Below, piece by piece: positions 1-8,464 of a DNA stretch of 38,564 bases. The DNA lies in NCBI GenBank assembly GCA_002339135.1, contig DDJR01000091.1, forward strand, positions 1 through 38,564. Reading direction: 5' to 3'. Position 1 is the stretch's first letter; the number at the start of each line of letters is the position of its first letter. Made by a program: the position numbers and the translations under genes. The notes beneath the pieces are model-generated. The model made no database searches and was not told the origin of the DNA. It saw nothing but the letters and a program-made list of their open reading frames with translations. Origin of the DNA: Flavobacteriales bacterium UBA2619. GTDB lineage: Bacteria; Bacteroidota; Bacteroidia; Flavobacteriales_D; Sanyastnellaceae.

Positions 1-1412
1 TCATAAGCTGTAGCTGGCATCCCACCCTGACGATCTGCTGCATCATCTGGAACGATCGTATGCAATTCGACTACAAGAAGACCATGCTCAGAAACGTACG
101 GTGCCCAAAGCAAGAAATGTTCTTTCAAGCTTTGTTCTACATTTCTAAGTTTTAAGCGTTCTCCTCTGAACGCAAATGCTCCAGTCGTTAATGCTCTTTC
201 TGGTCGATCAATAACAGGCCTGTTAAAAATTCGATTGTGATCTAAGAAAGAACGCACACTCATTAAATCTCCCAAGCGAATCTTGTGAACCCTCCACAAA
301 TCCAAAGCAAGTTGATCAGGATCTCCGATATCACCCCAAATGAAATGACCTTCTACACTCTCTTGTTTAAAGTGATCTGCCGTTGCAATAAGTGCTTCTT
401 GGTTAAAGTCTGCACCCACCAATTCCAGCGGGTAAGCTTCTAAATGATCACCGCGTAGCGTAGAGGTTTTGATGACTTCCGAAAGGTGCAACAGCAATGC
501 ACCATTGCCACATCCCATATCACAAAGACCAGCGGGCTGTTCATCGAGAGGCGCATTGAAAACCGACTTAATCACCTCATCCAAATGGGTGAAATAAGCT
601 TTGTGGGCACCGCCCGATCCCCAAACATTTAGAGTTCTATCGACGTGCACTTCAGGCTCTCCTGGCTTGACACGCCAAAGGTAAGATCCGTCCCCAAAGA
701 TCAATTCCCTGGACCAGATAAAGGTCTGCAAATACGAAGTTGTCACCCCATAGGCAGACGAACGCTCTAAAAAGAACGCTCCGACATCCGTATTGTCCCA
801 TCCCAACAAAAGAAGGATTCTACCCCAAGCCTCTTGTTTGGTTTCATGCATTTGTAAAACAGCAGCATTGTGATCAGCCCATGATGAAATAGGCTTTGTG
901 CCATGAATGGTTCCTAAGGCAACCAGAAAAGGAGCTACAAGTGCACCTTCAAGGTGACTTTTTATTCTGGACATGATGCCTTCATCAGGCATGTCTTTCC
1001 AAGCATCCATGAGCACCTCCATCGCCATTAAATCTCCTGGTTCAAAAGTTTTACCTGGTGTGTTCCACGAACCTACAGAGCACATCATCCACTTTCTGCC
1101 AGCCGCGTAGGATCTGCTGTGTATGTACCAATCCTTGGGAGCTTTGCCAACTGCAGGTCGGTAGTTAATCCTGTCTTCAGCTCTAGCGGCTTCAAGCAAA
1201 CCCTGCGAACAAAACATTCTAAGCGCAACATTTAAATAGCCAGAATTAGCGCGGTATTCTGCAGCCAACTGATCCACATCACCTGAAGTATGAAAGACCC
1301 TCTCTAAAAGACCCCACTCTGCAAGAACAGGGACAACACCACACATAGCTAACCCGTCCTGGTGATAGAACAGCTGCTGACGAAGGTTTCGCTTTTCAAG
1401 TTTATCCAACAT
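1..1412 (-). CDS. Class I SAM-dependent methyltransferase, 3' end cut by window edge
   Basis: An open frame runs without a stop from an ATG at 1412 to the left edge, giving 470 residues with no C-terminus. The N-terminal half (from MLDKLEKRNLRQQL) looks like the helical, winged-helix-like part seen before the catalytic domain in some O-methyltransferases and polyketide-type methyltransferases. Around residue 300 lies DMGCGNGALLLHL, the glycine-rich SAM-binding motif I of class I methyltransferases, followed some 30 residues on by LVGADFN, the expected acidic end of strand 2. The substrate cannot be told. The gene starts 12 bases after the stop of the upstream C1 peptidase on the same strand, so the two are probably co-transcribed. 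The family is clear from motif I; the exact subfamily is not. Confidence 0.75.
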   Translation of the reverse strand, partial: MLDKLEKRNLRQQLFYHQDGLAMCGVVPVLAEWGLLERVFHTSGDVDQLAAEYRANSGYLNVALRMFCSQGLLEAARAEDRINYRPAVGKAPKDWYIHSRSYAAGRKWMMCSVGSWNTPGKTFEPGDLMAMEVLMDAWKDMPDEGIMSRIKSHLEGALVAPFLVALGTIHGTKPISSWADHNAAVLQMHETKQEAWGRILLLLGWDNTDVGAFFLERSSAYGVTTSYLQTFIWSRELIFGDGSYLWRVKPGEPEVHVDRTLNVWGSGGAHKAYFTHLDEVIKSVFNAPLDEQPAGLCDMGCGNGALLLHLSEVIKTSTLRGDHLEAYPLELVGADFNQEALIATADHFKQESVEGHFIWGDIGDPDQLALDLWRVHKIRLGDLMSVRSFLDHNRIFNRPVIDRPERALTTGAFAFRGERLKLRNVEQSLKEHFLLWAPYVSEHGLLVVELHTIVPDDAADRQGGMPATAY

Positions 1413-1424
1413 GTGAGATCTGTT

Positions 1425-2543
1425 TTATTGAGCCTTCAGGGAACGAACAACAGCTTCATTGTTCACTAAGACAGCGATTGTTTTTGCTCTAAAGTAGGCC
1501 ATTGAAATATACTGATGCCCTCCATACAGGTTGTCTTGTCCCCAACTGTTCTTAATGACGAAATATTTGTTGCCTGATTGATCCATGGCAAGTCCTGTGA
1601 TGTGCATGAGGTGGTCGTCCGTTGTGGTTTGGTCATCAAATCCTTTCTGACGAGACTCCTGCGTCACAACTGCTTCTAGAACTTCCTCTTTCCACAATTT
1701 ACCATCCTCTCCTTCTGCAGGCAACAAGGCCATACCATTTGTAAAGCTAAATCCTTTTTCGCTTACATCAGCATCCCACGCAACAGTGTAACCACCAGCC
1801 AAAGCTCCCTCAACAGCACGCTGCATCTCATCAAGAGGAACATTGTAAAACTCTCCGCGGCTGAAGTTATCGGGGATCTCAAGAATAAAACTTTTGCCAA
1901 ATGGGTGGTGCGTAAACGAGGTGATATTGATGTATGAAGATGGATTGATCCCTAAATAATCCCTAAAACTTTCTGGAGTATACATCTCACCCTCGTACTC
2001 AAAATCTACTGGAGCAACACCGATGTGAGCATCTAAAATTTCATCAATGGTCACCATCCAATTTGCATCAAGCTTGCCACTGGGCTTCGAAAGAATTGTG
2101 TCTACAGCAGCTTTGAGAGCCTTGTCCATGGCATCGTGGTTGTGAACTTTTTCACCTTTTTTAAGTCCCGTATAAACACTCTGTGGAACAACACCCCAAC
2201 CCTTGGCAGCGTTCATCACATCGTGGGCGAGAGACCCTGCACTGAATTGGTGCTTGCCCTGAAGACGAATGTACATTTGGGCTTTCAGGGGATAAGTATA
2301 CCGCACGGTAGCCATTTCACTTAAGTCGACAACATGACCACTGATACGAGCTGCCTCAGACTCCAAGAAACTAGAAGCTGAATAGCTCCAACAAGTTCCA
2401 GTCATGCCTTGACTTTTAACAGACGTCTCAGCCACCTCAATCATGGGAGTAAAAGTGTAAGCGAAACCTTGACTATCTTGAGCCGAATAACTTGAAATCG
2501 AAGCAAATAAAATTGCCAAAAAACAGAATTTTTGTATTTTCAT
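1425..2543 (-). CDS. Exported C1 papain-family peptidase, bleomycin hydrolase/aminopeptidase C type
   Basis: A 372-residue cysteine peptidase. The N-terminus (MKIQKFCFLAILFASISSYS) is a signal peptide, so the enzyme acts in the periplasm or outside, unlike cytoplasmic PepC. The triad is visible: Cys51 in GTCWSYS with the oxyanion Gln just before it (SQGMTGTC), His314 in HLMHITG, and Asn332 in IKNSWG. The long gap between Cys and His with inserts matches the C1B (bleomycin hydrolase) branch, which trims peptides as an aminopeptidase; the substrate here is inferred. It is divergent from the M1 peptidase, with 26 bases between the two ATGs, and lies just upstream of the methyltransferase. Family call is firm; the precise specificity is not. 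Confidence 0.88.
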   Translation of the reverse strand: MKIQKFCFLAILFASISSYSAQDSQGFAYTFTPMIEVAETSVKSQGMTGTCWSYSASSFLESEAARISGHVVDLSEMATVRYTYPLKAQMYIRLQGKHQFSAGSLAHDVMNAAKGWGVVPQSVYTGLKKGEKVHNHDAMDKALKAAVDTILSKPSGKLDANWMVTIDEILDAHIGVAPVDFEYEGEMYTPESFRDYLGINPSSYINITSFTHHPFGKSFILEIPDNFSRGEFYNVPLDEMQRAVEGALAGGYTVAWDADVSEKGFSFTNGMALLPAEGEDGKLWKEEVLEAVVTQESRQKGFDDQTTTDDHLMHITGLAMDQSGNKYFVIKNSWGQDNLYGGHQYISMAYFRAKTIAVLVNNEAVVRSLKAQ

Positions 2544-2569
2544 TCCCGAAAAATACGAACTTGCGCTCC

Positions 2570-5500
2570 ATGAATAAGGTTTTCTCTCTTTTAACAGTTG
2601 GACTTATAGGATTAACTACATTAATTTCAGCCCAAACAACACCCTACTTTCAACAAACCGTAGACCACAACCTCCATGTCAGTTTAAACGACACGGACCA
2701 CGAACTTGATGCTGAAATTTGGACTACATATACAAATAACAGTCCTGATGAACTTGAGTATTTGTGGTACCATGTTTGGCCCAATGCGTATAGCAGTGGT
2801 AAGAGTGCATTGGCAAAAGAGCAGTTGCGTGGAGGTGATATGTTCCTCTTCTACGCGATGGCGAAAGACCTCGGAGGAATTGACAGCCTGGATTTCAAAG
2901 TGAATGGTGAACCCGCTGAGTGGGAGTTTCACGCTGAGCATCCAGACATCGCAAAGGTGCATCTTCGCGAACCTTTGAAGCCCGGCGAAACGATAGAACT
3001 TCACACCCCCTTCAAAGTTCGCATCCCCAGTGGCAAGATCTCTCGCCTAGGACACATCGGGCAATCATACCAAATCACACAATGGTACCCCAAGCCCGCA
3101 GTGTATGATCGTGACGGTTGGCACGAGATGCCCTACCTAGGTCAGGGAGAGTTCTATTCCGAGTTCGGCACATTTGACGTGACGATCACGTTACCGGCGA
3201 ACTATACTATTGGAGCTACAGGTGATATGCTCGTCTCTAACTTAAACGACAACAAAGCTGAAATCGATCGCCTCAACCAACTCGATCTCAGCACGCGAGA
3301 GTATTTCACCTCAAAAGATCTAACAGGAGTTACCGACAATGCCACAAATGAATTTCCGGAATCTTCCAAGTCATTAAAAACCCTTCACTATCATCAAGAA
3401 AACGTACACGACTTCGCCTGGTTTGCCGACAAGAGATTTAAAGTTTTAAAAGACTCTATAGAACTCCCTCACTCTGGAAGATCGGTCACAACTTGGGTGA
3501 TGTTCACCCCCAACGAAGAAGATCTTTGGAGAGAAGCCTCAGACTACATTGGGAATGCAACCTACTACTACTCCCTCTGGAACGGCGACTATCCATACGA
3601 GCAAGTCACTGCAATAGACGGCACCATCGCCGCAGGTGGTGGAATGGAATATCCCAACGTAACAGTGATCGGCAAGAGTGGGTCAGCATTCGCATTAGAT
3701 GTGGTAATCGCTCACGAAGTTGGGCACAACTGGTTTTATGGAATACTAGGATCTAACGAGAGAACGAATGCCTGGATGGACGAAGGTTTGAATTCCCTGA
3801 ACGAAACACGGTACTTGTTAGAATCATACAAAGGGAAAGATCTGGGTCTTATTTCTTCTCGGCTTTCTGAAAAGTGGATGAAGAGGCTGGATTTGAATAA
3901 TTTTGAATACAGATGGATAGACGAACTGGCTTCTATCATGCCCGCGAGATTTGGAACAACACAGCCCCTGCAATGTCATTCTGATGCTTTCTCATCTAAG
4001 AACTACGGTGCGATCGTCTATAAAAAAACTGCCGCTATTTTTGCGTTCCTAAGACAATATCTAGGCACAGAGAAGTTCGACAAGGCGATGAGGCAATACT
4101 TCCAAGATTGGAAATTTAAGCACCCCTCTCCGATCGATTTACAGACTTCGATAGAGCGTTCTTGTGGCGAAGATTTGAGTTGGTTTTTCAACGACTGGAT
4201 AAAAACCACAGGCAACAACAATTGGAAGATTACAGGCGGAAACGAGACAAAAGAAGGCTGTAGCGTAAAACTAACAAACACTGGCGATCTCACCTCCCCT
4301 GTGGAAGTAGTCGCTTTTAAAGATGAAATAGAAGTGGGCAGGGTTTGGGTAGCGCCGTCAACTCCTGGCACGAAAGTAACGGTTGAAATTCCTGGAGTTG
4401 GCGCTACGTCGGTCGTTCTAGATCCCGGGCGTTACGACTTAGACTATGACCGGAAAAACAACACCTATCGATGTAATAGCTTATTGAGTAAAGTCGAACC
4501 TCTTCAATTTCGTTTTGGAACACGATTAGAAGATGGGACGAAGACTCAGGTATTTTTCCTGCCCGCTGTGGCATGGAACACTCACAACGGAATGATGTTC
4601 GGAGCGACTTTTCACAACACCACAATTCCGCTTAGAAATTTTGAATGGATGGTTACACCGCTGATAAGCAATCCTGTTTTCAGTTTTAGCAACGAGGCCC
4701 ACCTCTCCGGATTTGCACAACTGTCCTATCACACTGGCCCACTGTCAATAAATTTTAAGGCTCGAAGATTTTCTACGACAGAGTTTATAGACACCATGAA
4801 TGTAGGTCTTATAAAAAATCCAACACCCATGAATCGATTGAGCTTCAGCGTTGCTAGAAAATTGAACGCGGTAACCAATTCAAAATGGGAATCAAAAATT
4901 AAATATGAATCTGTGTTCGTGAATGGCTTTATGGACAGTGAATACTATGATGAAACACCATTTAGATCCTCTCACAGCTTTGCTTTTGACGCTATCAATA
5001 AGCGTGTCAAGACCAAAGGACTTAAACAGAAAATGGGTTTCGAGACCCGTCAGTTCAGCACAATGGAGAATCAACTGGAGCCCATGCCTGGTGGATTCGA
5101 ACTCATTTTATCTAAAGATGTTTTTAATATCTCAACAGTATACTATGAAGCTACGAAGCGGATTTCCAATTCAAATAAAAAGATTAAACTGAATGTTCTG
5201 TCAAGTATTATATTTCATGACGAAGATGTTGCTGTTTGGAATGGTCCCAACAACAATGCTCAAATCTCAACATCAGGTTATGGAGCTCAATTCGACCCCA
5301 TGGCTGATAATTTACTTCTAAATAGAGGCGCATCGTCGGGATTGCTTTCAGCCCAAACCCAACTCGATCATGGGGCTCTTCCATTGAGAAACCTTGCAAG
5401 AGAGTGGATGTCGAGTGCGAAACTTGAATACGAACTGGCTAAATACTTATCGGTTTTCGCGGGCGCCTTGGTTTATGATGACGACAACTTCGAAGCTGTT

Positions 5501-5674
5501 GCAGGAGTTACATGCTCAATAGGACCATTCCAAATCCACATGCCTTTATACTCAACTTCGATGATAAATGACATCGAAGCAAACGACTCCTCTTACGAAC
5601 CCTACAAATACTGGATGTTCTCACTAAACCTGAATCAACTAAATCCGTGGGGTATCATCCGAAATACCAATTAA
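2570..5674 (+). CDS. Exported M1-family zinc metallopeptidase with barrel-like C-terminal region
   Basis: A 1034-residue protein. The frame is open upstream to 2492, but the ATG at 2570 gives a clean signal peptide (MNKVFSLLTVGLIGLTTLIS) and avoids overlap with the divergent C1 peptidase, so it is preferred. The zinc site HEVGHNW begins at residue 382, with the third ligand Glu in MDEGLNS about 20 residues later, and the M1 exopeptidase loop GGGMEYP lies some 25-30 residues before it. A conserved-type helical region follows to about residue 560, then a short beta domain to about 640. The last 390 residues have alternating beta-strand patterns with aromatic belts and no T9SS sorting domain; they resemble an outer-membrane barrel or sandwich rather than ERAP-like helices. 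The likely role is trimming peptides at the cell surface. It ends head-on against the next gene with no spacer. Confidence 0.87.
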   Translation: MNKVFSLLTVGLIGLTTLISAQTTPYFQQTVDHNLHVSLNDTDHELDAEIWTTYTNNSPDELEYLWYHVWPNAYSSGKSALAKEQLRGGDMFLFYAMAKDLGGIDSLDFKVNGEPAEWEFHAEHPDIAKVHLREPLKPGETIELHTPFKVRIPSGKISRLGHIGQSYQITQWYPKPAVYDRDGWHEMPYLGQGEFYSEFGTFDVTITLPANYTIGATGDMLVSNLNDNKAEIDRLNQLDLSTREYFTSKDLTGVTDNATNEFPESSKSLKTLHYHQENVHDFAWFADKRFKVLKDSIELPHSGRSVTTWVMFTPNEEDLWREASDYIGNATYYYSLWNGDYPYEQVTAIDGTIAAGGGMEYPNVTVIGKSGSAFALDVVIAHEVGHNWFYGILGSNERTNAWMDEGLNSLNETRYLLESYKGKDLGLISSRLSEKWMKRLDLNNFEYRWIDELASIMPARFGTTQPLQCHSDAFSSKNYGAIVYKKTAAIFAFLRQYLGTEKFDKAMRQYFQDWKFKHPSPIDLQTSIERSCGEDLSWFFNDWIKTTGNNNWKITGGNETKEGCSVKLTNTGDLTSPVEVVAFKDEIEVGRVWVAPSTPGTKVTVEIPGVGATSVVLDPGRYDLDYDRKNNTYRCNSLLSKVEPLQFRFGTRLEDGTKTQVFFLPAVAWNTHNGMMFGATFHNTTIPLRNFEWMVTPLISNPVFSFSNEAHLSGFAQLSYHTGPLSINFKARRFSTTEFIDTMNVGLIKNPTPMNRLSFSVARKLNAVTNSKWESKIKYESVFVNGFMDSEYYDETPFRSSHSFAFDAINKRVKTKGLKQKMGFETRQFSTMENQLEPMPGGFELILSKDVFNISTVYYEATKRISNSNKKIKLNVLSSIIFHDEDVAVWNGPNNNAQISTSGYGAQFDPMADNLLLNRGASSGLLSAQTQLDHGALPLRNLAREWMSSAKLEYELAKYLSVFAGALVYDDDNFEAVAGVTCSIGPFQIHMPLYSTSMINDIEANDSSYEPYKYWMFSLNLNQLNPWGIIRNTN

Positions 5675-6607
5675 TCAGAAAGAGGCTCTGACAAAATCAC
5701 CAATATGTGGCGGGATTAACCACGTGACATAGAGCGCAAAATTCCAAAGTTTTTCGTTGTACCCTCCCTCAGGCGCACCTAAGATAATGTTGTCTCTACT
5801 CACACGAAGATTTGCCTCCAAGTTTCCTCCTTCTTCAAACATTGCCTCAAGACCTATCACTCCATAGAATCCGAAACCAGTTGAAGTCAAACTGCTCGCA
5901 GCCCCGCTAAATTGACCACCTCCATTGTAAAAAGTGATTAGATCGTAGGTGTTGCTCTCAACATTGATGTAATTTCTTTTAATCTGTACTGATGTTGCAA
6001 TGGCACCGAATTCAAAGATCCACGCAGCCTCATCGATGATGTATGCAGCAGTTCTGTATCCCAAGGTACCTATCATGCGTCGTTCTTGACCGAAAATTCC
6101 ATACACCTTGATGTCATTGCTTCCCTGACCTTGGCCTGGGAGCAAATCTGTCTCTAGGGTCCAAGGGCCAGCAGCTTTGAGGTTAACGGCATCAATACTC
6201 ATCACCAAAGCACTCTCGGGATTCCAGAAATACAACATTTTAAGCCCCAACATCAGCCCCGGATCATAAGGCATTAAAAGTGGTGACGAATCATAGGGTA
6301 TCCGAAAATTACCCCCTCCCAGGTTGAGGGTATTGTTGATTTGATCTTCTGTATTCCCTAAAAACAACCTGTCCTCGATCGAGTAAAGATTCGCCTGATT
6401 GTCACCCAATTCATACCACGCTGCACCATTGTAAAAAACGCTGGAATTGGGGTGCGCACGGTATACTCCTAAATTCACTCCAAACTCCATACCCTGGCGA
6501 GATGGCTCATAAAAATCATCGTCATCATCCCAATTTTGGGAAAAACCGGTGTGGGAGATTGTCATCGCGGCAGACAGAACAAAAAAGACAATGGGCTTGA
6601 TTTTCAT
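5675..6607 (-). CDS. Hypothetical exported protein, probably outer-membrane beta-barrel
   Basis: A 310-residue protein of no recognised family. The ATG at 6607 is chosen over a TTG 15 bases upstream because it starts a normal signal peptide (MKIKPIVFFVLSAAMTISHT) ending near GFSQ. The mature N-terminus is very acidic (WDDDDDFYEP), then GMEFGVNLGVYRAHP begins a series of alternating strands. The chain ends with strand-like NFALYVTWLIPP and a terminal Phe, as is common in outer-membrane barrels. Similar Bacteroidetes barrels of 250-350 residues are usually annotated as hypothetical. It converges on the M1 peptidase gene with adjoining stop codons, so it is not in that operon. The barrel call is an inference from strand pattern and terminal Phe. 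Confidence 0.65.
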   Translation of the reverse strand: MKIKPIVFFVLSAAMTISHTGFSQNWDDDDDFYEPSRQGMEFGVNLGVYRAHPNSSVFYNGAAWYELGDNQANLYSIEDRLFLGNTEDQINNTLNLGGGNFRIPYDSSPLLMPYDPGLMLGLKMLYFWNPESALVMSIDAVNLKAAGPWTLETDLLPGQGQGSNDIKVYGIFGQERRMIGTLGYRTAAYIIDEAAWIFEFGAIATSVQIKRNYINVESNTYDLITFYNGGGQFSGAASSLTSTGFGFYGVIGLEAMFEEGGNLEANLRVSRDNIILGAPEGGYNEKLWNFALYVTWLIPPHIGDFVRASF

Positions 6608-6652
6608 AATTGCAAGATACAACCTGAGCTATTTGGGGCATAGTTTCGCACC

Positions 6653-7456
6653 ATGCAAATCAGATGTACGTGGATTCTTGTGTTTTTCATCATCGGATGT
6701 GGTGAAACACAATCTGACAACAAAGTAGGTTTAGAAGCAAAGACTGTCCAGATTGACACCGTTGACTTCGAGTTACAGGAAAGAGTTAGGGCAATGCTCG
6801 GAATCGGTCTACCTCAACTTAACAACGAAAACTCAATCGACTTTTTAAAGAAATGGGGGGATGAGCACGATGAGAAATTTGTAACAATGGACACGAAATT
6901 CGGGGAAATTGTGTTGGAGTTGTTTGACGACACACCGATGCACAGAGCCAATTTTATTTATAAAATTCACAGGCAATACTACAGTCCCAGTGAGTTTATT
7001 AGGGTGGTCCCTGACTTTGTAGTACAAGGAGGCAACAGTGAAGAGGAAAGACCTCAAGAAATGAGATTTCTAATTGGACAGTATTCTCTTCAATCTGAAT
7101 TTCAAAGACACCATGTTCACCACCGAGGAGCTCTAGCGATGTCTAGGTCTTACATGAACAATCCCGACAAGCGATCATCCAGTTATGATTTCTACATCGT
7201 AACTGGACATGAGGAATCGAACGGGACATTAGCAAGTATCGAACGAGAAAAAGGGTTTATCTATACCGACAATCAGAAGACCACCTACAACACACTTGGA
7301 GGAGTACCGCACTTGGATGGTGAACACACTGTCTTCGGCAAGGTCATTTCAGGAATGAACTTCGTGGACAGCTTAGCTGCTACACCGACAGACAACAGTG
7401 ATTGGCCTATCTACAAATTAGAAGTAAAAATGGCAGCCCATTCAGAGCTGCCATAA
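6653..7456 (+). CDS. Cyclophilin-type peptidyl-prolyl isomerase, lipoprotein
   Basis: A 267-residue protein with a lipoprotein signal: FFIIGC ends in the lipobox Cys16, so it is probably membrane-anchored in the periplasm. After a linker, the cyclophilin domain starts near residue 78 (MDTKFGEIVLELFDDTPMHR) and contains FIRVVPDFVVQGG, the usual cyclophilin core, RGALAMSRS, and HTVFGKVISGM near the end. The family catalyses proline cis-trans isomerisation and helps fold exported proteins. The central part carries a longer loop than the smallest bacterial cyclophilins. The gene is divergent from the hypothetical outer-membrane protein (45 bases between starts). Its 3' end is also part of a terminator hairpin. 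Confidence 0.9.
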   Translation: MQIRCTWILVFFIIGCGETQSDNKVGLEAKTVQIDTVDFELQERVRAMLGIGLPQLNNENSIDFLKKWGDEHDEKFVTMDTKFGEIVLELFDDTPMHRANFIYKIHRQYYSPSEFIRVVPDFVVQGGNSEEERPQEMRFLIGQYSLQSEFQRHHVHHRGALAMSRSYMNNPDKRSSSYDFYIVTGHEESNGTLASIEREKGFIYTDNQKTTYNTLGGVPHLDGEHTVFGKVISGMNFVDSLAATPTDNSDWPIYKLEVKMAAHSELP

Positions 7457-7469
7457 AAACATTTTTTTT
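7430..7469 (+). terminator. Intrinsic terminator overlapping the 3' end of the cyclophilin gene
   Basis: ATGGCAGC at 7430-7437 pairs perfectly with GCTGCCAT at 7447-7454 across a 9-base loop, followed after a short A-rich stretch by eight T residues at 7462-7469. The stem includes the last codons and the first base of the TAA stop codon. The spacing between stem and T tract is 7 bases, slightly long, which lowers confidence a little. Confidence 0.65.
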
Positions 7470-7480
7470 CAACTTAACGA

Positions 7481-7630
7481 TTAATTCATTGACAACGTAA
7501 CGTTTCCTAAAATTGAGGTTCGTAAAAACTGAGTAGATTGGGAGTACGCAAGGATGTTTGTTATTGAGGAAAGTCTCGGGCCTCTGATACGATCAGAAAG
7601 CTCTTCGACAAGAATAGTATGTTGCTTCAT
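7481..7630 (-). CDS. Candidate small protein (49 aa) downstream of the ECF sigma gene
   Basis: An ATG at 7630 opens a 49-residue frame ending at TAA 7481-7483, starting MKQHTILVEELSDRIRGPRL and ending GNVTLSMN. It occupies most of the 241-base space between the cyclophilin and the sigma factor, on the sigma factor's strand, 67 bases after that gene's stop. The composition (a charged amphipathic first half, ordinary codons) looks protein-like, and it has no transmembrane segment. I recognise no family. It could be a small partner of the sigma factor or a chance frame; the position in an otherwise empty gap is the main support. Confidence 0.4.
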   Translation of the reverse strand: MKQHTILVEELSDRIRGPRLSSITNILAYSQSTQFLRTSILGNVTLSMN

Positions 7631-7697
7631 GCACTGTTAATTTATCAATTCAACATTACAACGCACATCATTTCATGATATTGTATGGACCCTCAAA

Positions 7698-8282
7698 TTA
7701 ATAAGGCGTCAATTGAATTCCATTTTCAACAACGAGTTTTTTTAGGTTGATTACCGCATACCTCATTCTCCCTAAGGCTGTATTGATGCTCACATCCGTG
7801 CTTTCTGCAATTTCCTTAAAACTTAAATCTTGAAAGATTCTCATTCGAAGTACTTCCTGTTGTTCGAGGGGGAGGTGGTCAATTAGCTTGCGGACATCTT
7901 CGTGAATTTGATCCTTGACAAGTTTATCCTCGATGTGGCTTTCACCTGTGTCTAAAATCGAGAAAATATCGAAATCCTCGCGACTGCGAACGAGTGGCAT
8001 CTTTTTATTTCTACGGAAATGATCTATTGCGATGTTGTGAGCAATCCTTAGTATCCAAGGCCGAAACTTACCTTCCTCAATGTATTTTCCAGATTTTAAA
8101 AGTCCAACAACCTTAATAAAGGTGTCTTGAAACAAGTCATTTGCAATGTCTGTATTTCTAACGATAAAAAACAACTTGGAAAAAACACGGTCTTGATGAC
8201 GGGATAATAAAATCTCAAAGGCTCTGTCGTCTCCGTCACGGTATGAACGGATTAACTCACTATCAGAAAATGATGCACGCAT
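7698..8282 (-). CDS. ECF-type RNA polymerase sigma factor
   Basis: A 194-residue sigma-70 family factor of the extracytoplasmic-function group, which directs RNA polymerase to a special promoter set. The ATG at 8282 (MRASFSDSELIRSYRDGDDR) is preferred to a TTG 57 bases upstream, since it places the normal region 2 start at the N-terminus. Region 2 is visible as DIANDLFQDTFIKV followed by KFRPWILRIAHNIAIDHFRR, and region 4 as LPLEQQEVLRMRIFQDLSFKEIAES with the helix-turn-helix continuing into INTALGRMR. Regions 1 and 3 are absent, as expected. No anti-sigma gene is adjacent; the neighbour downstream is only a small candidate gene. It is transcribed divergently from uvrA. Confidence 0.93.
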   Translation of the reverse strand: MRASFSDSELIRSYRDGDDRAFEILLSRHQDRVFSKLFFIVRNTDIANDLFQDTFIKVVGLLKSGKYIEEGKFRPWILRIAHNIAIDHFRRNKKMPLVRSREDFDIFSILDTGESHIEDKLVKDQIHEDVRKLIDHLPLEQQEVLRMRIFQDLSFKEIAESTDVSINTALGRMRYAVINLKKLVVENGIQLTPY

Positions 8283-8387
8283 AATTCTACACTTTAAAGG
8301 TTCAATCTGTACCAGGAAATCTGGATCAATAAGGATCAATTAGAGTAGAAGTGTTTCTATGCGTTGTGTTTTTTATTATTTAACATT

Positions 8388-8419
8388 CTAAATATACGAT
8401 TATAATCCATGTAAACAAA
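8388..8419 (-). promoter_or_regulatory. Probable housekeeping promoter of the ECF sigma gene
   Basis: On the minus strand TTTG (plus 8416-8419) is followed after 19 bases by TATATTTA (plus 8389-8396), one mismatch from the Bacteroidetes -7 consensus TAnnTTTG, with the usual -33/-7 spacing. Transcription would begin near 8380, about 100 bases before the chosen ATG. This is a pattern match only. Confidence 0.4.
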
Positions 8420-8464
8420 ACTCAGCATAACTTTCGAGTGTTAAAAATAGCTAACTCATTTGTG

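Noticed and set aside
2492..2569. Upstream extension of the M1 peptidase (26 residues)
   Set aside because: It hides the signal peptide behind a charged stretch and overlaps the start of the divergent peptidase.
7553..7620. GAGGAAAGTC followed by GGGC, resembling the conserved core of RNase P RNA
   Set aside because: Only this short match is present; the rest of the conserved core and the 3' partner strand are missing in the small gap, and the region is better explained by a minus-strand frame.
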